A stretch of 36,008 bases of DNA, taken from assembly GCF_001598355.1 (NCBI RefSeq), contig NZ_BCYU01000050.1:1-36008 (forward strand), in the 5' to 3' direction. The DNA comes from Sphingomonas asaccharolytica NBRC 15499 (GTDB lineage Bacteria > Pseudomonadota > Alphaproteobacteria > Sphingomonadales > Sphingomonadaceae). Under the pieces are notes generated by a model that was not told the DNA's origin, ran no database searches, and was given only the letters and a program-made list of their open reading frames with translations. Position 1 is the first letter of the stretch. Each line of letters starts with the position of its first letter. Made by a program: the position numbers and the translations under genes. Below, in pieces: positions 8,308 through 17,018 of the stretch.

Positions 8308-10968
8308 TCAGTCGAGATTGGGCCGCAGCCACCGTTCTGTCGTCGGCAGGTCCGTCCCCCGCCGCACGGCATAGTCCTCGACCTGGTCCTTGCCGATCCG
8401 CGCAACGCCGAAATACTCAGCCTGCGGGTGACCGAAGTAAAAGCCGCTGACGGCCGCAGTCGGCAGCATCGCGAAGCTTTCGGTCAGGCTGATGCCGGTT
8501 GCGTGATGCGCATCGAGCAACTTGAACAAGATCGGTTTCAAGCTGTGGTCGGGGCATGCGGGATAGCCAGGCGCCGGGCGGATGCCGCGATATTGCTCGC
8601 GGATCAGCGCTTCGTTGGTCAACTGCTCGCCCTCGGCATAGCCCCAGAGCGTCGTGCGAACATGCTGGTGAAGCCGCTCGGCCAGCGCCTCGGCGAAGCG
8701 GTCGGCGAGCGCCTTTAGCAGGATATCCGAATAATCGTCGATCGCCGCCTTGAACCGCGCGAGGTGTGGTTCGATGCCGTGGATCGACACCGCGAAACCG
8801 CCCAGCCAGTCGCCGGCGGTATCGATGAAATCGGCCAGGCACATGTTCGGTCGGCCCTCGCGCTTGGCGATCTGCTGGCGCAGGAACGGGAGGCGCACGT
8901 GGCTCTCGTCGTCGGGCAGATTGAGAAAATCGAAGCTGCGCAATTGCTCTGCGGTCCAGTCGCCCTCCGGCGCGAGCACGACGTCGTCCTCATAGCGTGC
9001 GCACGGCCACAGACCGACCACGCCGCGCGCGGTCAGCCACTTCTCCGCGATGATCTTGTCGAGCATGGCGTTGGCGTCGGCGAATAAAGACCGCGCGCTT
9101 TCGCCGACGATCTCGTCGTCCAGGATCTTGGGATAGGTGCCGGCGAGTTCCCAGGCGCGGAAGAACGGCGTCCAGTCGATACACTCGCGCAGGTCGCTCA
9201 AATCCCAGTCGGTGAAGACGTGACGGCCGGGCTGTTTGGGCGCGGGCGGCTTCAGCGCCATATCGGCCTTGAAGCCATTGGCGCGAGCTTGCGCCAGCGG
9301 CAGCAATTCGTTCTGGCCCTTATTCTCTCGCGACTTGCGCACCGCGGCATAGTCGTCGGCGACCTTAATGACATAATCGTCGCGCTGCGTGTCGGACACG
9401 AGCGTGGTTGCGACGCCGACCGCGCGGCTGGCGTCGAGCACATGGACGACAGGACCGTCATAGGCCGGCGCGATACGCAAAGCGGTATGGACCTTCGACG
9501 TCGTGGCGCCGCCGATCAGCAGCGGCATCGTCATCTTGGCGCGCTTCATCTCCTCGGCGACGGTGACCATCTCGTCGAGGCTCGGGGTGATCAGCCCCGA
9601 CAGGCCGATCATGTCGGCATCATTCTCGTTCGCCGCCTCGAGGATCTTGGGCCACGGCACCATCACGCCGAGATCGACGACTTCGAAGCCATTGCACTGA
9701 AGCACGACGCCGACGATATTCTTGCCGATATCATGCACGTCGCCCTTGACGGTCGCCATGATGACCTTGCCCTTGCCCTTCGCGCCGGGCTCCTTCGCCG
9801 CCTCGATATAGGGCAGCAAATGCGCGACCGCCTTCTTCATCACGCGCGCCGACTTGACCACTTGCGGCAGGAACATCTTGCCCGATCCGAACAGGTCGCC
9901 GACGACGTTCATCCCGTCCATCAACGGACCTTCGATCACCTCGATCGGGCGCGCAGTCTGCAGGCGCGCTTCCTCGGTGTCCTCGACGACATATTGGTCG
10001 AGCCCCTTGACCAAGGCATGCTCCAGCCGCTTGCCGACCGACCAGCTGCGCCATTCCTCGGCCGCCTTTTCGGCCGCCACATCGGTACCGCGGAATTTCT
10101 CGGCGAGCACGACCAGTCGTTCGCCGGCATCGGGATCCTTGTTGAGGATGACGTCCTCGCACGCCTGGCGCAGTTCGGGATCGATCGTGTCGTAAACGTC
10201 GAGCTGGCCGGCATTGACGATCGCCATATCCATGCCTGCGGGGATCGCATAATAAAGGAACACCGAGTGCATCGCGCGGCGCACCGGCTCGTTGCCGCGG
10301 AACGAGAAGCTCAGGTTCGACAGGCCGCCCGAGATATGGACGTGCGGGCAGCGTTGCTTGATCTCACGCGTCGCCTCGATGAAGTCGACGCCGTAATTGT
10401 TGTGCTCCTCGATGCCCGTCGCGATCGCGAAGACGTTGGGGTCGAAGATGATGTCCTCGGGCGGGAATCCGATCCCGATCAGCAATTTGTAGGCGCGCTC
10501 GCAAATCTCGACCTTGCGCTCCTTGGTGTCGGCCTGGCCGGTCTCGTCGAACGCCATGATCACGGCCGCGGCGCCATAGGCCATGCACTTGCGGGCGTGT
10601 TCGAGGAATTGCTCCTCGCCTTCCTTCATGCTGATCGAATTGACGATCGGCTTGCCCGACACGCATTTCAGCCCGGCCTCGATCACCGACCATTTCGAGC
10701 TGTCGATCATCACTGGCACACGCGCGATATCGGGCTCGGCGGCGATCAGCTTGAGGAAGGTGGTCATGGCGTGGACCGCATCGAGCAGGCCCTCGTCCAT
10801 ATTGACGTCGACCACCTGTGCGCCGTTCTCGACCTGCTGGCGCGCTACCTCGACCGCCTTGGCATAGTCGCCGGCCATGATCAGCTTCTTGAACGCCGCC
10901 GAGCCGGTGACGTTGGTACGTTCGCCGACATTGACGAAATTGGCGGAGGAAGGCGTGGCAGTCGTCAT
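8308..10968 (-). CDS. metH: Cobalamin-dependent methionine synthase, C-terminal subunit
   Basis: This 886-residue protein carries the methyl-tetrahydrofolate, cobalamin and reactivation modules of MetH. The pterin-binding barrel spans about 10-270 ([28 protein letters not shown]). The cap and B12-binding domain follow (about 300-560), with the base-off cobalamin motif D410-V-H412-D-I-G415. The C-terminal S-adenosylmethionine activation domain carries [12 protein letters not shown]. It lacks the homocysteine-binding module, which is encoded by the preceding gene, so two polypeptides must act together. The start at 10968 has GGGA five bases upstream; the longer frame only reads through an intergenic repeat (residues IPAFAGMT). 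There is no frame disruption, so this is a true split enzyme and not a broken gene. Operon order: sahR-like, metF, metH N-terminal, this gene. Confidence 0.95.
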   Translation of the reverse strand: MTTATPSSANFVNVGERTNVTGSAAFKKLIMAGDYAKAVEVARQQVENGAQVVDVNMDEGLLDAVHAMTTFLKLIAAEPDIARVPVMIDSSKWSVIEAGLKCVSGKPIVNSISMKEGEEQFLEHARKCMAYGAAAVIMAFDETGQADTKERKVEICERAYKLLIGIGFPPEDIIFDPNVFAIATGIEEHNNYGVDFIEATREIKQRCPHVHISGGLSNLSFSFRGNEPVRRAMHSVFLYYAIPAGMDMAIVNAGQLDVYDTIDPELRQACEDVILNKDPDAGERLVVLAEKFRGTDVAAEKAAEEWRSWSVGKRLEHALVKGLDQYVVEDTEEARLQTARPIEVIEGPLMDGMNVVGDLFGSGKMFLPQVVKSARVMKKAVAHLLPYIEAAKEPGAKGKGKVIMATVKGDVHDIGKNIVGVVLQCNGFEVVDLGVMVPWPKILEAANENDADMIGLSGLITPSLDEMVTVAEEMKRAKMTMPLLIGGATTSKVHTALRIAPAYDGPVVHVLDASRAVGVATTLVSDTQRDDYVIKVADDYAAVRKSRENKGQNELLPLAQARANGFKADMALKPPAPKQPGRHVFTDWDLSDLRECIDWTPFFRAWELAGTYPKILDDEIVGESARSLFADANAMLDKIIAEKWLTARGVVGLWPCARYEDDVVLAPEGDWTAEQLRSFDFLNLPDDESHVRLPFLRQQIAKREGRPNMCLADFIDTAGDWLGGFAVSIHGIEPHLARFKAAIDDYSDILLKALADRFAEALAERLHQHVRTTLWGYAEGEQLTNEALIREQYRGIRPAPGYPACPDHSLKPILFKLLDAHHATGISLTESFAMLPTAAVSGFYFGHPQAEYFGVARIGKDQVEDYAVRRGTDLPTTERWLRPNLD

Positions 10969-10980
10969 TATTTTCCCATT

Positions 10981-11060
10981 CGTCATCCCAGCGAAAGCTG
11001 GGATCTCACGCAGCAGGCGCGCGCTATCAATCAAAGACCCCAGCTTCCGCTGGGGTGACG
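10981..11060. repeat. Paired-hairpin intergenic repeat, copy A
   Basis: The 80-bp element starts CGTCATCCCAGCGAAAGCTG and ends in a near reverse complement finishing GCTGGGGTGACG. Each end is itself a hairpin: TCCCAGC-GAAA-GCTGGGA (10986-11003) and CCCCAGC-TTCC-GCTGGGG (11038-11055). It fills almost the whole gap between the stop of the metH N-terminal gene (11068) and the start of the C-terminal gene (10968). The same design occurs at 12121-12202. This layout is typical of dispersed non-coding repeats in sphingomonads. Confidence 0.88.
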
Positions 11061-11067
11061 GTTTTGC

Positions 11068-12117
11068 TCAGGCCGCCATGATCATCGGTTCGAGACCCGC
11101 GAGCCGCGTCCGCACCTCGGGCGTGACGATCTTGCGCGGGGTCAGGCCCTTCACCCCGTCGGCGATCGCCTTGATATGCGCGGGGGTCGAGCCGCAGCAG
11201 CCGCCGAGGATGTTGACCTGCCCGGCCTCCGCCCATTCCCCGACCAACCCGGCGGTCGTCGCCGGCTCTTCGTCATAAGCGCCGAGTTCGTTTGGCAGGC
11301 CCGCATTCGGGTAAACCATGATCAGCGTATCGGCGATCCCGCTCAACGTCTTGACGTGCGGGCGAAGCTGCTCGGCGCCGAACGAGCAATTGAGCCCGAT
11401 CGTCACCGGCTTGGCGTGGCGCACCGCGTGCCAGAACGCCTCGACGGTATGACCCGACAGATTGCGGCCCGAGAGGTCGGTCAGCGTCATCGACAGCATG
11501 ATCGGCAAGTCGCGGCCGAGCGCCTCGCCCGCCTCGATCGCCGCCATCACGCCGGCCTTGGCGTTGAGCGTGTCGAACACCGTCTCGATCAGCACGAAAT
11601 CGATCCCGCCCTCTACCAGTGCGTCGATCTGCTCACGATACACGTCCTTGAGGTAATCGAAGTCGATCTCGCGATAGCCGGGATCGTTGACGTCGGGCGA
11701 CAGCGACAGCGTCTTGTTGGTCGGCCCGATCGCCCCGGCGACGAAACGCGGGCGGCCGTCTTTGGCCTCAAACTCGTCGGCGATGGCGCGCGCCATCTTG
11801 GCGCTTTCGAGATTGATCTCGCGGACCAGATGCTCGGCGCCGTAATCGGCCTGACTGATACGGTTGGCCGAAAAGGTGTTGGTCTCGGCGATGTCGGCGC
11901 CCGCTTCGAAATAGGCGCGGTGGATCGACGCCGGCACCTCGGGCTTGGTCAGCGCGAGGATGTCGTTATTGCCCTTCTGGTCGTGACTCAGGCCAAGCGA
12001 GCCGGCATAATCGGCTTCGGAGAGCTTCCAGTTCTGGATCTCGGTTCCGAATGCGCCGTCGGTAATCAGGATGCGCTTCGCGGCTTCGGCGAGCAGTTTT
12101 TCACGTGATGTCATCAT
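11068..12117 (-). CDS. metH: Methionine synthase, homocysteine-binding N-terminal subunit
   Basis: The product of about 349 residues is the homocysteine S-methyltransferase module of MetH. It opens with ILITDGAFGTEIQ, has ETNTFSANRISQADYG, and shows the three zinc-binding cysteines: one in GLNCSFGAEQLRPHV (about residue 244) and the pair in LGGCCGSTPAHIKA (about 307-308). It supplies the zinc-bound homocysteine thiolate to the cobalamin-bearing partner encoded by the next gene. The first ATG of the frame (12126) lies inside a repeat, so the ATG at 12117 or the adjacent one at 12114 is more likely; neither has a strong ribosome binding site. The length fits the family's domain boundary exactly, which argues for a stable two-subunit enzyme. 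Confidence 0.93.
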   Translation of the reverse strand: MMTSREKLLAEAAKRILITDGAFGTEIQNWKLSEADYAGSLGLSHDQKGNNDILALTKPEVPASIHRAYFEAGADIAETNTFSANRISQADYGAEHLVREINLESAKMARAIADEFEAKDGRPRFVAGAIGPTNKTLSLSPDVNDPGYREIDFDYLKDVYREQIDALVEGGIDFVLIETVFDTLNAKAGVMAAIEAGEALGRDLPIMLSMTLTDLSGRNLSGHTVEAFWHAVRHAKPVTIGLNCSFGAEQLRPHVKTLSGIADTLIMVYPNAGLPNELGAYDEEPATTAGLVGEWAEAGQVNILGGCCGSTPAHIKAIADGVKGLTPRKIVTPEVRTRLAGLEPMIMAA

Positions 12118-12120
12118 ATC

Positions 12121-12202
12121 CGTCATCCCAGCGAAAGCTGGGATCTCCCAGTTTTGAGCGTGCCATTTGCGGCGCGAGACCCCAGCTTTCGCTGGGGTGA
12201 CG
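12121..12202. repeat. Paired-hairpin intergenic repeat, copy B
   Basis: The 82-bp element begins CGTCATCCCAGCGAAAGCTG, has a spacer of about 30 bp, and ends with the reverse-complementary arm CCCCAGCTTTCGCTGGGGTGACG. Its ends match those of copy A almost base for base while the spacer differs. It lies between metF and the metH N-terminal gene and includes the out-of-family ATG at 12126. Confidence 0.88.
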
Positions 12203-12207
12203 ACAAA

Positions 12208-13146
12208 TTACGCCGCCTCCGCCTTCGCCGCGTCCTTGGGCCGGATCCCCAGCAAATGGCAGATCGCATAGCTCAGCTCAGCGCGGTTGAGCGTGTAGAA
12301 ATGGAAATTGCGCACGCCACCGGCATAGAGCCGCCGGCACAATTCCGCGGCGATGGTCGCGGAAACCAATTGCCGCGCGGCGGGATGATCGTCGAGGCCG
12401 TCGAACAGGCGGCCCATCCAGCTCGGCACCGCGGTGCCGCACATCGCCGACATGCGCTGTACGCTGGCGAAATTCATTACCGGCATGATGCCGGGGACGA
12501 TCTCCGCGTCGACGCCCGCCGCGGCGAGCGCATCGCGATAGCGGAAGAAGGTCTCCGCCTCGTGGAAGAACTGGGTGATCGCACGGCTGGCGCCGGCGTC
12601 GAGCTTGCGCTTGAGGTTGTCGATGTCCGCCGTCGCGTCGGGCGAGTCCGGATGGCATTCGGGATAGGCCGCAACCGAAATCTCGAACGCATGGAGCTTG
12701 CGCAGCCCCGCGACGAGATCGGCGGCATTCTCATAGCCGCCGGGATGCGTGGCATATTTCTCGCCCGCGCGCGGCGGGTCGCCGCGCAGCGCGACGATGT
12801 GGCGCACGCCGGCTTTCCAATAATCGTCAGCGACCTGGTCGATCTCTTCCCGGGTCGCCTCGACGCAGGTCAGGTGCGCGGCGGCCGGTATGTTTGTCTC
12901 GCGCGCGATCCGGGCGACGGTCGCATGCGTCCGCTCGCGGGTCGAGCCGCCGGCGCCATAGGTCACCGAGACGAAGCGCGGGGCGAGCGGGTTCAGTGTC
13001 TGCAGCGACTCCCACAGCGTCTCTTCCATCTTCTCGGTCTTGGGCGGGAAGAATTCGAAGCTGACCTGGGCGTCGCCCGCGACGTCCGCGAACAACGGGC
13101 TTGCCAGCGCGAGCCGCGCCTCCGCCATCTGCTTGACCGAAACCAT
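12208..13146 (-). CDS. metF: Methylenetetrahydrofolate reductase
   Basis: The 312-residue flavoprotein would reduce 5,10-methylene- to 5-methyl-tetrahydrofolate, the methyl donor for the MetH pair encoded downstream. Family hallmarks are VSFEFFPPKTEKMEETLW near the N-terminus, RFVSVTYGAGGSTRERT, HLTCVEATREEI, the flavin/folate segment IVALRGDPPRAGEKYATHPGGYENAADLV, and AITQFFHEAETFFRYRD. The start at 13146 was chosen because the ATG overlaps the stop of the upstream sahR-like gene (TAATG); the longer frame would run deep into that gene without homology. This tight coupling places metF under the control of its own pathway regulator. Confidence 0.95.
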   Translation of the reverse strand: MVSVKQMAEARLALASPLFADVAGDAQVSFEFFPPKTEKMEETLWESLQTLNPLAPRFVSVTYGAGGSTRERTHATVARIARETNIPAAAHLTCVEATREEIDQVADDYWKAGVRHIVALRGDPPRAGEKYATHPGGYENAADLVAGLRKLHAFEISVAAYPECHPDSPDATADIDNLKRKLDAGASRAITQFFHEAETFFRYRDALAAAGVDAEIVPGIMPVMNFASVQRMSAMCGTAVPSWMGRLFDGLDDHPAARQLVSATIAAELCRRLYAGGVRNFHFYTLNRAELSYAICHLLGIRPKDAAKAEAA

Positions 13147-14105
13147 TACGCTGCCTCCGCTATACGCGCCGGCGCGCTTGCCTTGCGCGCCAGCCACAAT
13201 TTCACCGTCAGTTCGCCACCCTCGAGCGTCTCGGTCCGCACCGGCGCGAGCCCCGAATGCTCGAACCAGCCGAGCATCTGCTCGTCCGAAAAACCCAACC
13301 GCGCATGCGCATCGCGCATCCGCAATTCCTCACGCCCATGCGGCGCGAAATCGACGATCAGCAGCCGCCCGCCCGGCCCCAGCACGCGCGCCGCCTCGGC
13401 GATCGCCGCGTCGGGCGTCTGCGCGAAGTGAAGAACGTGGTGCAGAATAGCGAGGTCCGCCGTCCCGCTGTCGAGCGGCAGCGCGTAGAGATCGGCCTGG
13501 CGCAATTCGGTATTGTCGAGCCCACGCTCGGTCAGCTTGGCACGCGCCAGCCGGAGCATTTCGGAGCTGCGGTCGATGCCAAGCGCATGGTCGGCCTGCC
13601 CCGCGAACAATTCGAGCATCCGACCGGTGCCGGTGCCAATATCGATCAGCCGCTCGACTCGCGCATCGCCCAGCACCGCGGCCATCGCCGCTTCGACCTG
13701 CTCCTCGGCGATGTGAAGCGAGCGGATCGCATCCCATTCGCCGGCATTGCTTTCGAACCAGCCCGCCGCATGCGCGGCACGATCGGCCCGCACTGCCGCC
13801 AGCCGTGCCGCATCGGCCTCGGCGCGGGCATGCGCTCGGTCGCCTTCCCAGGCATCGAGCGCGATGCACAATGGCGCGGCGACATCGCGCGCACCCATCG
13901 CGACGAAGACCCAGCTGCCTTCCTTGCGACGCTCGACGATGCCGGCATCGGATAATATCTTGACGTGCCGGCTGACGCGCGGCTGGCTTTGCCCCAATAC
14001 TTGCGCGAGTTCGCCGACCGACAGCTCCATCGAGCGCACCAGCGCGACGATCCGCAGCCGCGTCGAATCGGCAAGCGCACGGAAGATGTCGAGGGCGTTC
14101 GGCAT
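13146..14105 (-). CDS. sahR: SahR-like regulator: ArsR winged helix fused to methyltransferase domain
   Basis: The 319-residue protein joins an ArsR-type winged helix (about 5-75; MPNALDIFRALADSTRLRIV and QPRVSRHVKILSDAGIVERR) to a class I methyltransferase domain with the nucleotide-binding loop LIDIGTGTGR (about 153-162) and DLAILHHVLHFA. This fusion is the architecture of SahR, a repressor of SAM-cycle genes whose methyltransferase-like domain senses S-adenosylhomocysteine. Its place as first gene of an operon with metF and both metH parts, and a perfect palindrome in the promoter, strongly support that role. The ATG at 14105 is used because the longer frame has no homology and crosses the operator. 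No ribosome binding site is visible; the promoter position suggests a leaderless or nearly leaderless mRNA. Ligand and repression are inferred from the family. Confidence 0.9.
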   Translation of the reverse strand: MPNALDIFRALADSTRLRIVALVRSMELSVGELAQVLGQSQPRVSRHVKILSDAGIVERRKEGSWVFVAMGARDVAAPLCIALDAWEGDRAHARAEADAARLAAVRADRAAHAAGWFESNAGEWDAIRSLHIAEEQVEAAMAAVLGDARVERLIDIGTGTGRMLELFAGQADHALGIDRSSEMLRLARAKLTERGLDNTELRQADLYALPLDSGTADLAILHHVLHFAQTPDAAIAEAARVLGPGGRLLIVDFAPHGREELRMRDAHARLGFSDEQMLGWFEHSGLAPVRTETLEGGELTVKLWLARKASAPARIAEAA

Positions 14106-14115
14106 GACAGATAGA

Positions 14116-14144
14116 GATATAAAGATATCTTTATATGCCGTCAA
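14116..14144 (-). promoter_or_regulatory. Promoter and operator of the sahR-metF-metH operon
   Basis: On the minus strand TTGACG (14144-14139) and TATATC (14121-14116) are spaced by exactly 17 bp, a good sigma-70 type promoter. A perfect 20-bp palindrome, ATATAAAGATATCTTTATAT (14117-14136), fills the spacer and covers the -10, so a bound repressor would block RNA polymerase. AT-rich sites of this kind fit the ArsR-type SahR regulator encoded directly downstream. The expected transcription start is within about 5 bases of the sahR ATG. Confidence 0.8.
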
Positions 14145-14209
14145 CGCGTTGCGCGCGGAACGGGGTGGCAGTAGCGGTGTTTCGACCCCCATTGGCAGGA
14201 GATTTCCCG

Positions 14210-14509
14210 ATGACCAAGGCTCCCAAGACTCTCGCCGTATCGCTCGCGATCATCGCCACGCTCGGCATCGCCGCGTGCAGCAACAAGGCGCAGAACGAAG
14301 CGGCGCAAGCGGCCAACACGATGGCGGGCGACGCCAACGCGACCATGGCGCGCGCAGTCAACACCACCGACGCCGCGGTCGATTCGGCGCTGGGCGCCGC
14401 CGAGAACCACATGGATGCCGCATCGAACAAGATGGACAAGGCGACCAGCGACGCGAAGAAGGACGCCGGTCAGGCATTGAAGGACGCCGGCAACGAGATC
14501 GAGGATTGA
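14210..14509 (+). CDS. Small lipoprotein rich in alanine and lysine
   Basis: The 99-residue product has a lipoprotein signal (MTKAPKTLAVSLAIIATLGIAAC) with the lipid-bearing cysteine at residue 23. The rest is a hydrophilic, probably helical stretch with repeated Ala-Asn/Asp patterns such as NTTDAAVDSALGAAENHMDAASNKMDKATSD, which could form a coiled coil like other small envelope lipoproteins. CAGGAGA lies before the ATG, which decides the start over the longer frame. Its stop overlaps the ATG of the next small lipoprotein (TGATG). It is divergent from the methionine operon. No function is assigned. Confidence 0.8.
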   Translation: MTKAPKTLAVSLAIIATLGIAACSNKAQNEAAQAANTMAGDANATMARAVNTTDAAVDSALGAAENHMDAASNKMDKATSDAKKDAGQALKDAGNEIED

Positions 14510-14706
14510 TGCGCGCTCGCCTCGCTTTCGCCGGGCTCGCCCTCATGATGGGCACGGCGGCGTGCTCGAGCCGCGACGATACCGGCGGCGTATCGGCCGA
14601 CGACCAGCGCGCGTTGAACGACGCCGCGGCGATGCTCGACGCGAACAATGCCGTGCCGGCCCAGCCATCCGACCCGACGCCGTCCAACCAGGGAAATGCG
14701 CAATGA
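14509..14706 (+). CDS. Very small lipoprotein
   Basis: This 65-residue product has a clear lipoprotein signal with lipobox cysteine at residue 19 (LALMMGTAACSS), followed by a short acidic and proline/asparagine-rich tail. It is coupled at both ends: its ATG overlaps the stop of the previous lipoprotein (TGATG) and its stop overlaps the ATG of the aldo-keto reductase gene (ATGA). The tight coupling argues that it is a real gene despite its size. Function unknown. Confidence 0.75.
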   Translation: MRARLAFAGLALMMGTAACSSRDDTGGVSADDQRALNDAAAMLDANNAVPAQPSDPTPSNQGNAQ

Positions 14707-15647
14707 CCGATCTCCGCCGTGTGGGCGCCAGCCATCTGCACACCCCGAAGCTCTGCCTCGGCGGCAACGTGTTCGGCTGGACCGCGGACAGAGCGACGAG
14801 CTTCGCCGTGCTCGACGCCTTCGTCGACGCCGGCGGCACGTTGGTCGACACCGCCGACGTCTATTCGGCTTGGGTGCCGGGCCACAAAGGCGGTGAATCG
14901 GAAAGCGTGATCGGCGAGTGGATCAAGTCGAGCGGCAAGAAGATCGGCGTCGCCACCAAGGTCGGCATGCTGCCGAGCACGGCGGGCGAGAAGCTCGCCC
15001 CCGCGCGGATCGCCGAGGCCTGCGATGCGTCGCTCCAACGGCTCGGCGTCGAGCAGATCGCCCTCTATTATGCGCACCAGGACGATGAGGCGACATCACA
15101 GGAAGCCTATATGGAAGCGTTCGCCAAACTGGTCGCGGCGGGCAAGGTCGCGGTGCTGGGCGCGTCCAATTTCCACGCAGCACGGCTCAAGTCGGCCAAT
15201 GACGTCGCGCGCGCGGCGGGCCTGCCGCATTTTCAGGTGCTGCAGCCCGAATACAATCTGGTCAGCCGCCACAAATTCGAAGGCGAGCTGCAGGATTATT
15301 GCGTCGAGTATAACATTGGTGTGCTGCCTTATTACGGGCTCGCCTCCGGCTTCCTGACCGGCAAATATCGCTCGGCCGACGACCTTGGGAAAAGCGTGCG
15401 CGGCGGGCGGATGACCGCCTATCTCGAGGGCAAAGGGCCTGCGGTGCTGAAGGCGATGGACGAGGTCGCGGCGGAAACCGGCGCGACATTGGCGCAGATC
15501 GCCTTAGCATGGCTCGCCGCGCAACCCGGCGTCACCGCACCGATCGCCAGCGCGACCAGCGTGAAGCAACTCGAGGAATTGCTGCCGGCGATCGACCTGA
15601 AGCTCAGCGCCGACCAGCTCGACAAGCTCGACGCCGCCGGCGCCTGA
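14703..15647 (+). CDS. Aldo/keto reductase
   Basis: The 314-residue protein is a full-length NADPH-dependent aldo/keto reductase. The catalytic tetrad can be read as D49 and Y54 (GGTLVDTADVYSAW), K86 (GVATKVGM) and H125 (ALYYAHQDD). The C-terminal part carries ALAWLAAQPGVTAPIASATSVKQLEELL, the usual cofactor-binding helix region. It is close to the YajO/general stress AKR group (opening MTDLRRVGASHLHTPKLCLGGNVFGW). Substrate is not predictable. The ATG overlaps the stop of the small lipoprotein gene, which places it in one operon with two lipoproteins of unknown role. Confidence 0.93.
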   Translation: MTDLRRVGASHLHTPKLCLGGNVFGWTADRATSFAVLDAFVDAGGTLVDTADVYSAWVPGHKGGESESVIGEWIKSSGKKIGVATKVGMLPSTAGEKLAPARIAEACDASLQRLGVEQIALYYAHQDDEATSQEAYMEAFAKLVAAGKVAVLGASNFHAARLKSANDVARAAGLPHFQVLQPEYNLVSRHKFEGELQDYCVEYNIGVLPYYGLASGFLTGKYRSADDLGKSVRGGRMTAYLEGKGPAVLKAMDEVAAETGATLAQIALAWLAAQPGVTAPIASATSVKQLEELLPAIDLKLSADQLDKLDAAGA

Positions 15648-15669
15648 CTCCTCCAAACAAAGGGCGGGC

Positions 15670-16491
15670 ATGCATCTCGACCTGATCCAGTCGCTGTCGA
15701 TTGCGGGCGATTCGTCGAAGGCGAATGACGACCGCGCGGGCGCGGGCCATGCCCATGCCTGGGTGATCGACGGCGCGACCGATCTCGGAGAGCCAGGGCT
15801 GCTCGACAATCGCGGCGGTGCGGCATGGATTGCGGCAGAGGCCGACCGCGCCTTCGCGGCGGCCGATAGCGGATCGATCGAGCAAGCGTGTCGCACCGTG
15901 TTCGAGCGCGTCGCCGCTGCCTTTGCCGAGGAACGCACGCGCGCGCCCGAAAGCTGGGAGCTCCCTTCGGCCTCATTTCTCGCCGTGGCGATCGCCGGCA
16001 ATGTGATCGATTGCGCCTGGCTTGGCGATTGCGCGGCCCTGCTGATTCGTGACGGGCAAGCGACACGGATCGGCCCGCAGCGGGATATCCGCGACGACGA
16101 GACCGATCTCGCGCGGAGCGTCGCGCATCACGGCTTGGGATCGGTCAAGCGCGCGGCGCCCATACTCGACGTGCTGCGGACGGCGCGCAGCCGGCCCGAC
16201 CGGCTGGTGCTCGGAGTCGATCCGGCGGGCGCCGAGCATATCTATTATTCGAGCCAAGCCTGCGTGGCCGGCGATGAATTGCTGCTGATGAGCGATGGCT
16301 TCGCCGCCGTCACCGATCTCTATCGCCTGATCGATCAGGCTGCGCTGCCCGGCCTGCTCGCCGAAAGCGGGCTATCCGGCATTGCCGCGCGGTTGCGCGC
16401 AGCCGAGGCCGAGGATGCCGAATGCGCGCGCTGGCCGCGCTTCAAGCAAGGCGACGACGCCACCGCGATCTGGCTGCGCGTCGCGGCGTAA
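15670..16491 (+). CDS. PP2C-family serine/threonine phosphatase-like protein
   Basis: The 273-residue cytoplasmic protein shows the metal-binding pattern of PPM/PP2C phosphatases: ANDDRAG near the N-terminus, VIDGATDLG (D34, G35), FLAVAIAGNVIDCAWLGDCAALLI, then LLLMSDGFAAVTDLY and the closing GDDATAIWLRV. These enzymes remove phosphate from serine or threonine using manganese or magnesium. No kinase partner is nearby. The gene starts 22 bp after the aldo-keto reductase on the same strand and is probably cotranscribed. Its N-terminal region is shorter than that of typical bacterial PP2C phosphatases, so the substrate and even activity remain inferred. Confidence 0.82.
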   Translation: MHLDLIQSLSIAGDSSKANDDRAGAGHAHAWVIDGATDLGEPGLLDNRGGAAWIAAEADRAFAAADSGSIEQACRTVFERVAAAFAEERTRAPESWELPSASFLAVAIAGNVIDCAWLGDCAALLIRDGQATRIGPQRDIRDDETDLARSVAHHGLGSVKRAAPILDVLRTARSRPDRLVLGVDPAGAEHIYYSSQACVAGDELLLMSDGFAAVTDLYRLIDQAALPGLLAESGLSGIAARLRAAEAEDAECARWPRFKQGDDATAIWLRVAA

Positions 16492-16516
16492 TCCTTGCTC
16501 GCACGCGAATAGGGGG

Positions 16517-16921
16517 TCACAAATAGGAAGTGACGGCCGGCGGTTCCCACCAGGCGTTGTCGCGCCCGTTGCCGAACTTGACCGGTGTCTCCGCCAGTTC
16601 CTGATCGCTGACATCGTCGAGGCAATTGACGTTGACCGATACGTAATCGCCACCGATCGCCTCGACATGACCATCGCCGAACGACGCGACGCCGCAGGTC
16701 TTGCAGAAGCGGTGATGGCCGGATTTCGTCCCGAACTGATAATCCGACAGATTGTCGGCGCCCGACAACAGCCGGAACTGGTCGGGTTTGAGCAATGCAC
16801 CCCAGGCGCGGCGCTTGGTGCAGATCGAGCAATTGCATTTCCCGGTGCCGGCGGCGAGATCGATATCCGCCTCGAAACGCACCGCACCGCAATGGCAGCT
16901 GCCGTGATAGATCTTCAACAT
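16517..16921 (-). CDS. GFA-family zinc-binding protein
   Basis: The 134-residue protein carries the cysteine pattern of the GFA (glutathione-dependent formaldehyde-activating enzyme / CENP-V) family: C9 and C11 (GSCHCGAVRFEAD), C29, C31 and C34 (CNCSICTKRRAWG), and C73 and C76 (FCKTCGV), which together bind two zinc ions. Most bacterial members have no proven activity, and the formaldehyde role is established for very few. The start is supported by AGGAGAG upstream. It is convergent with the PP2C gene and divergent from the WYL regulator, which makes it a possible target of that regulator. Confidence 0.9.
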   Translation of the reverse strand: MLKIYHGSCHCGAVRFEADIDLAAGTGKCNCSICTKRRAWGALLKPDQFRLLSGADNLSDYQFGTKSGHHRFCKTCGVASFGDGHVEAIGGDYVSVNVNCLDDVSDQELAETPVKFGNGRDNAWWEPPAVTSYL

Positions 16922-17018
16922 CGCTGACTCTCCTGTCGTTTCCTGTCGTCCACGAGAACCGACTTACTGCCACCCTGCTGCCACCATGCTGTCAGCATCG
17001 TGCAGTTAGAGAGCGGAA

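Noticed and set aside
9220..11058. Open plus-strand frame of 612 codons opposite metH
   Set aside because: It mirrors the metH coding sequence, has an arginine/histidine-rich composition typical of an antisense frame in GC-rich DNA, and shows no family features.
8308..12117. metH as a pseudogene broken by a frameshift or stop
   Set aside because: Both halves are complete modules with their own starts, and the break falls exactly at a domain boundary; split metH is known in this lineage.
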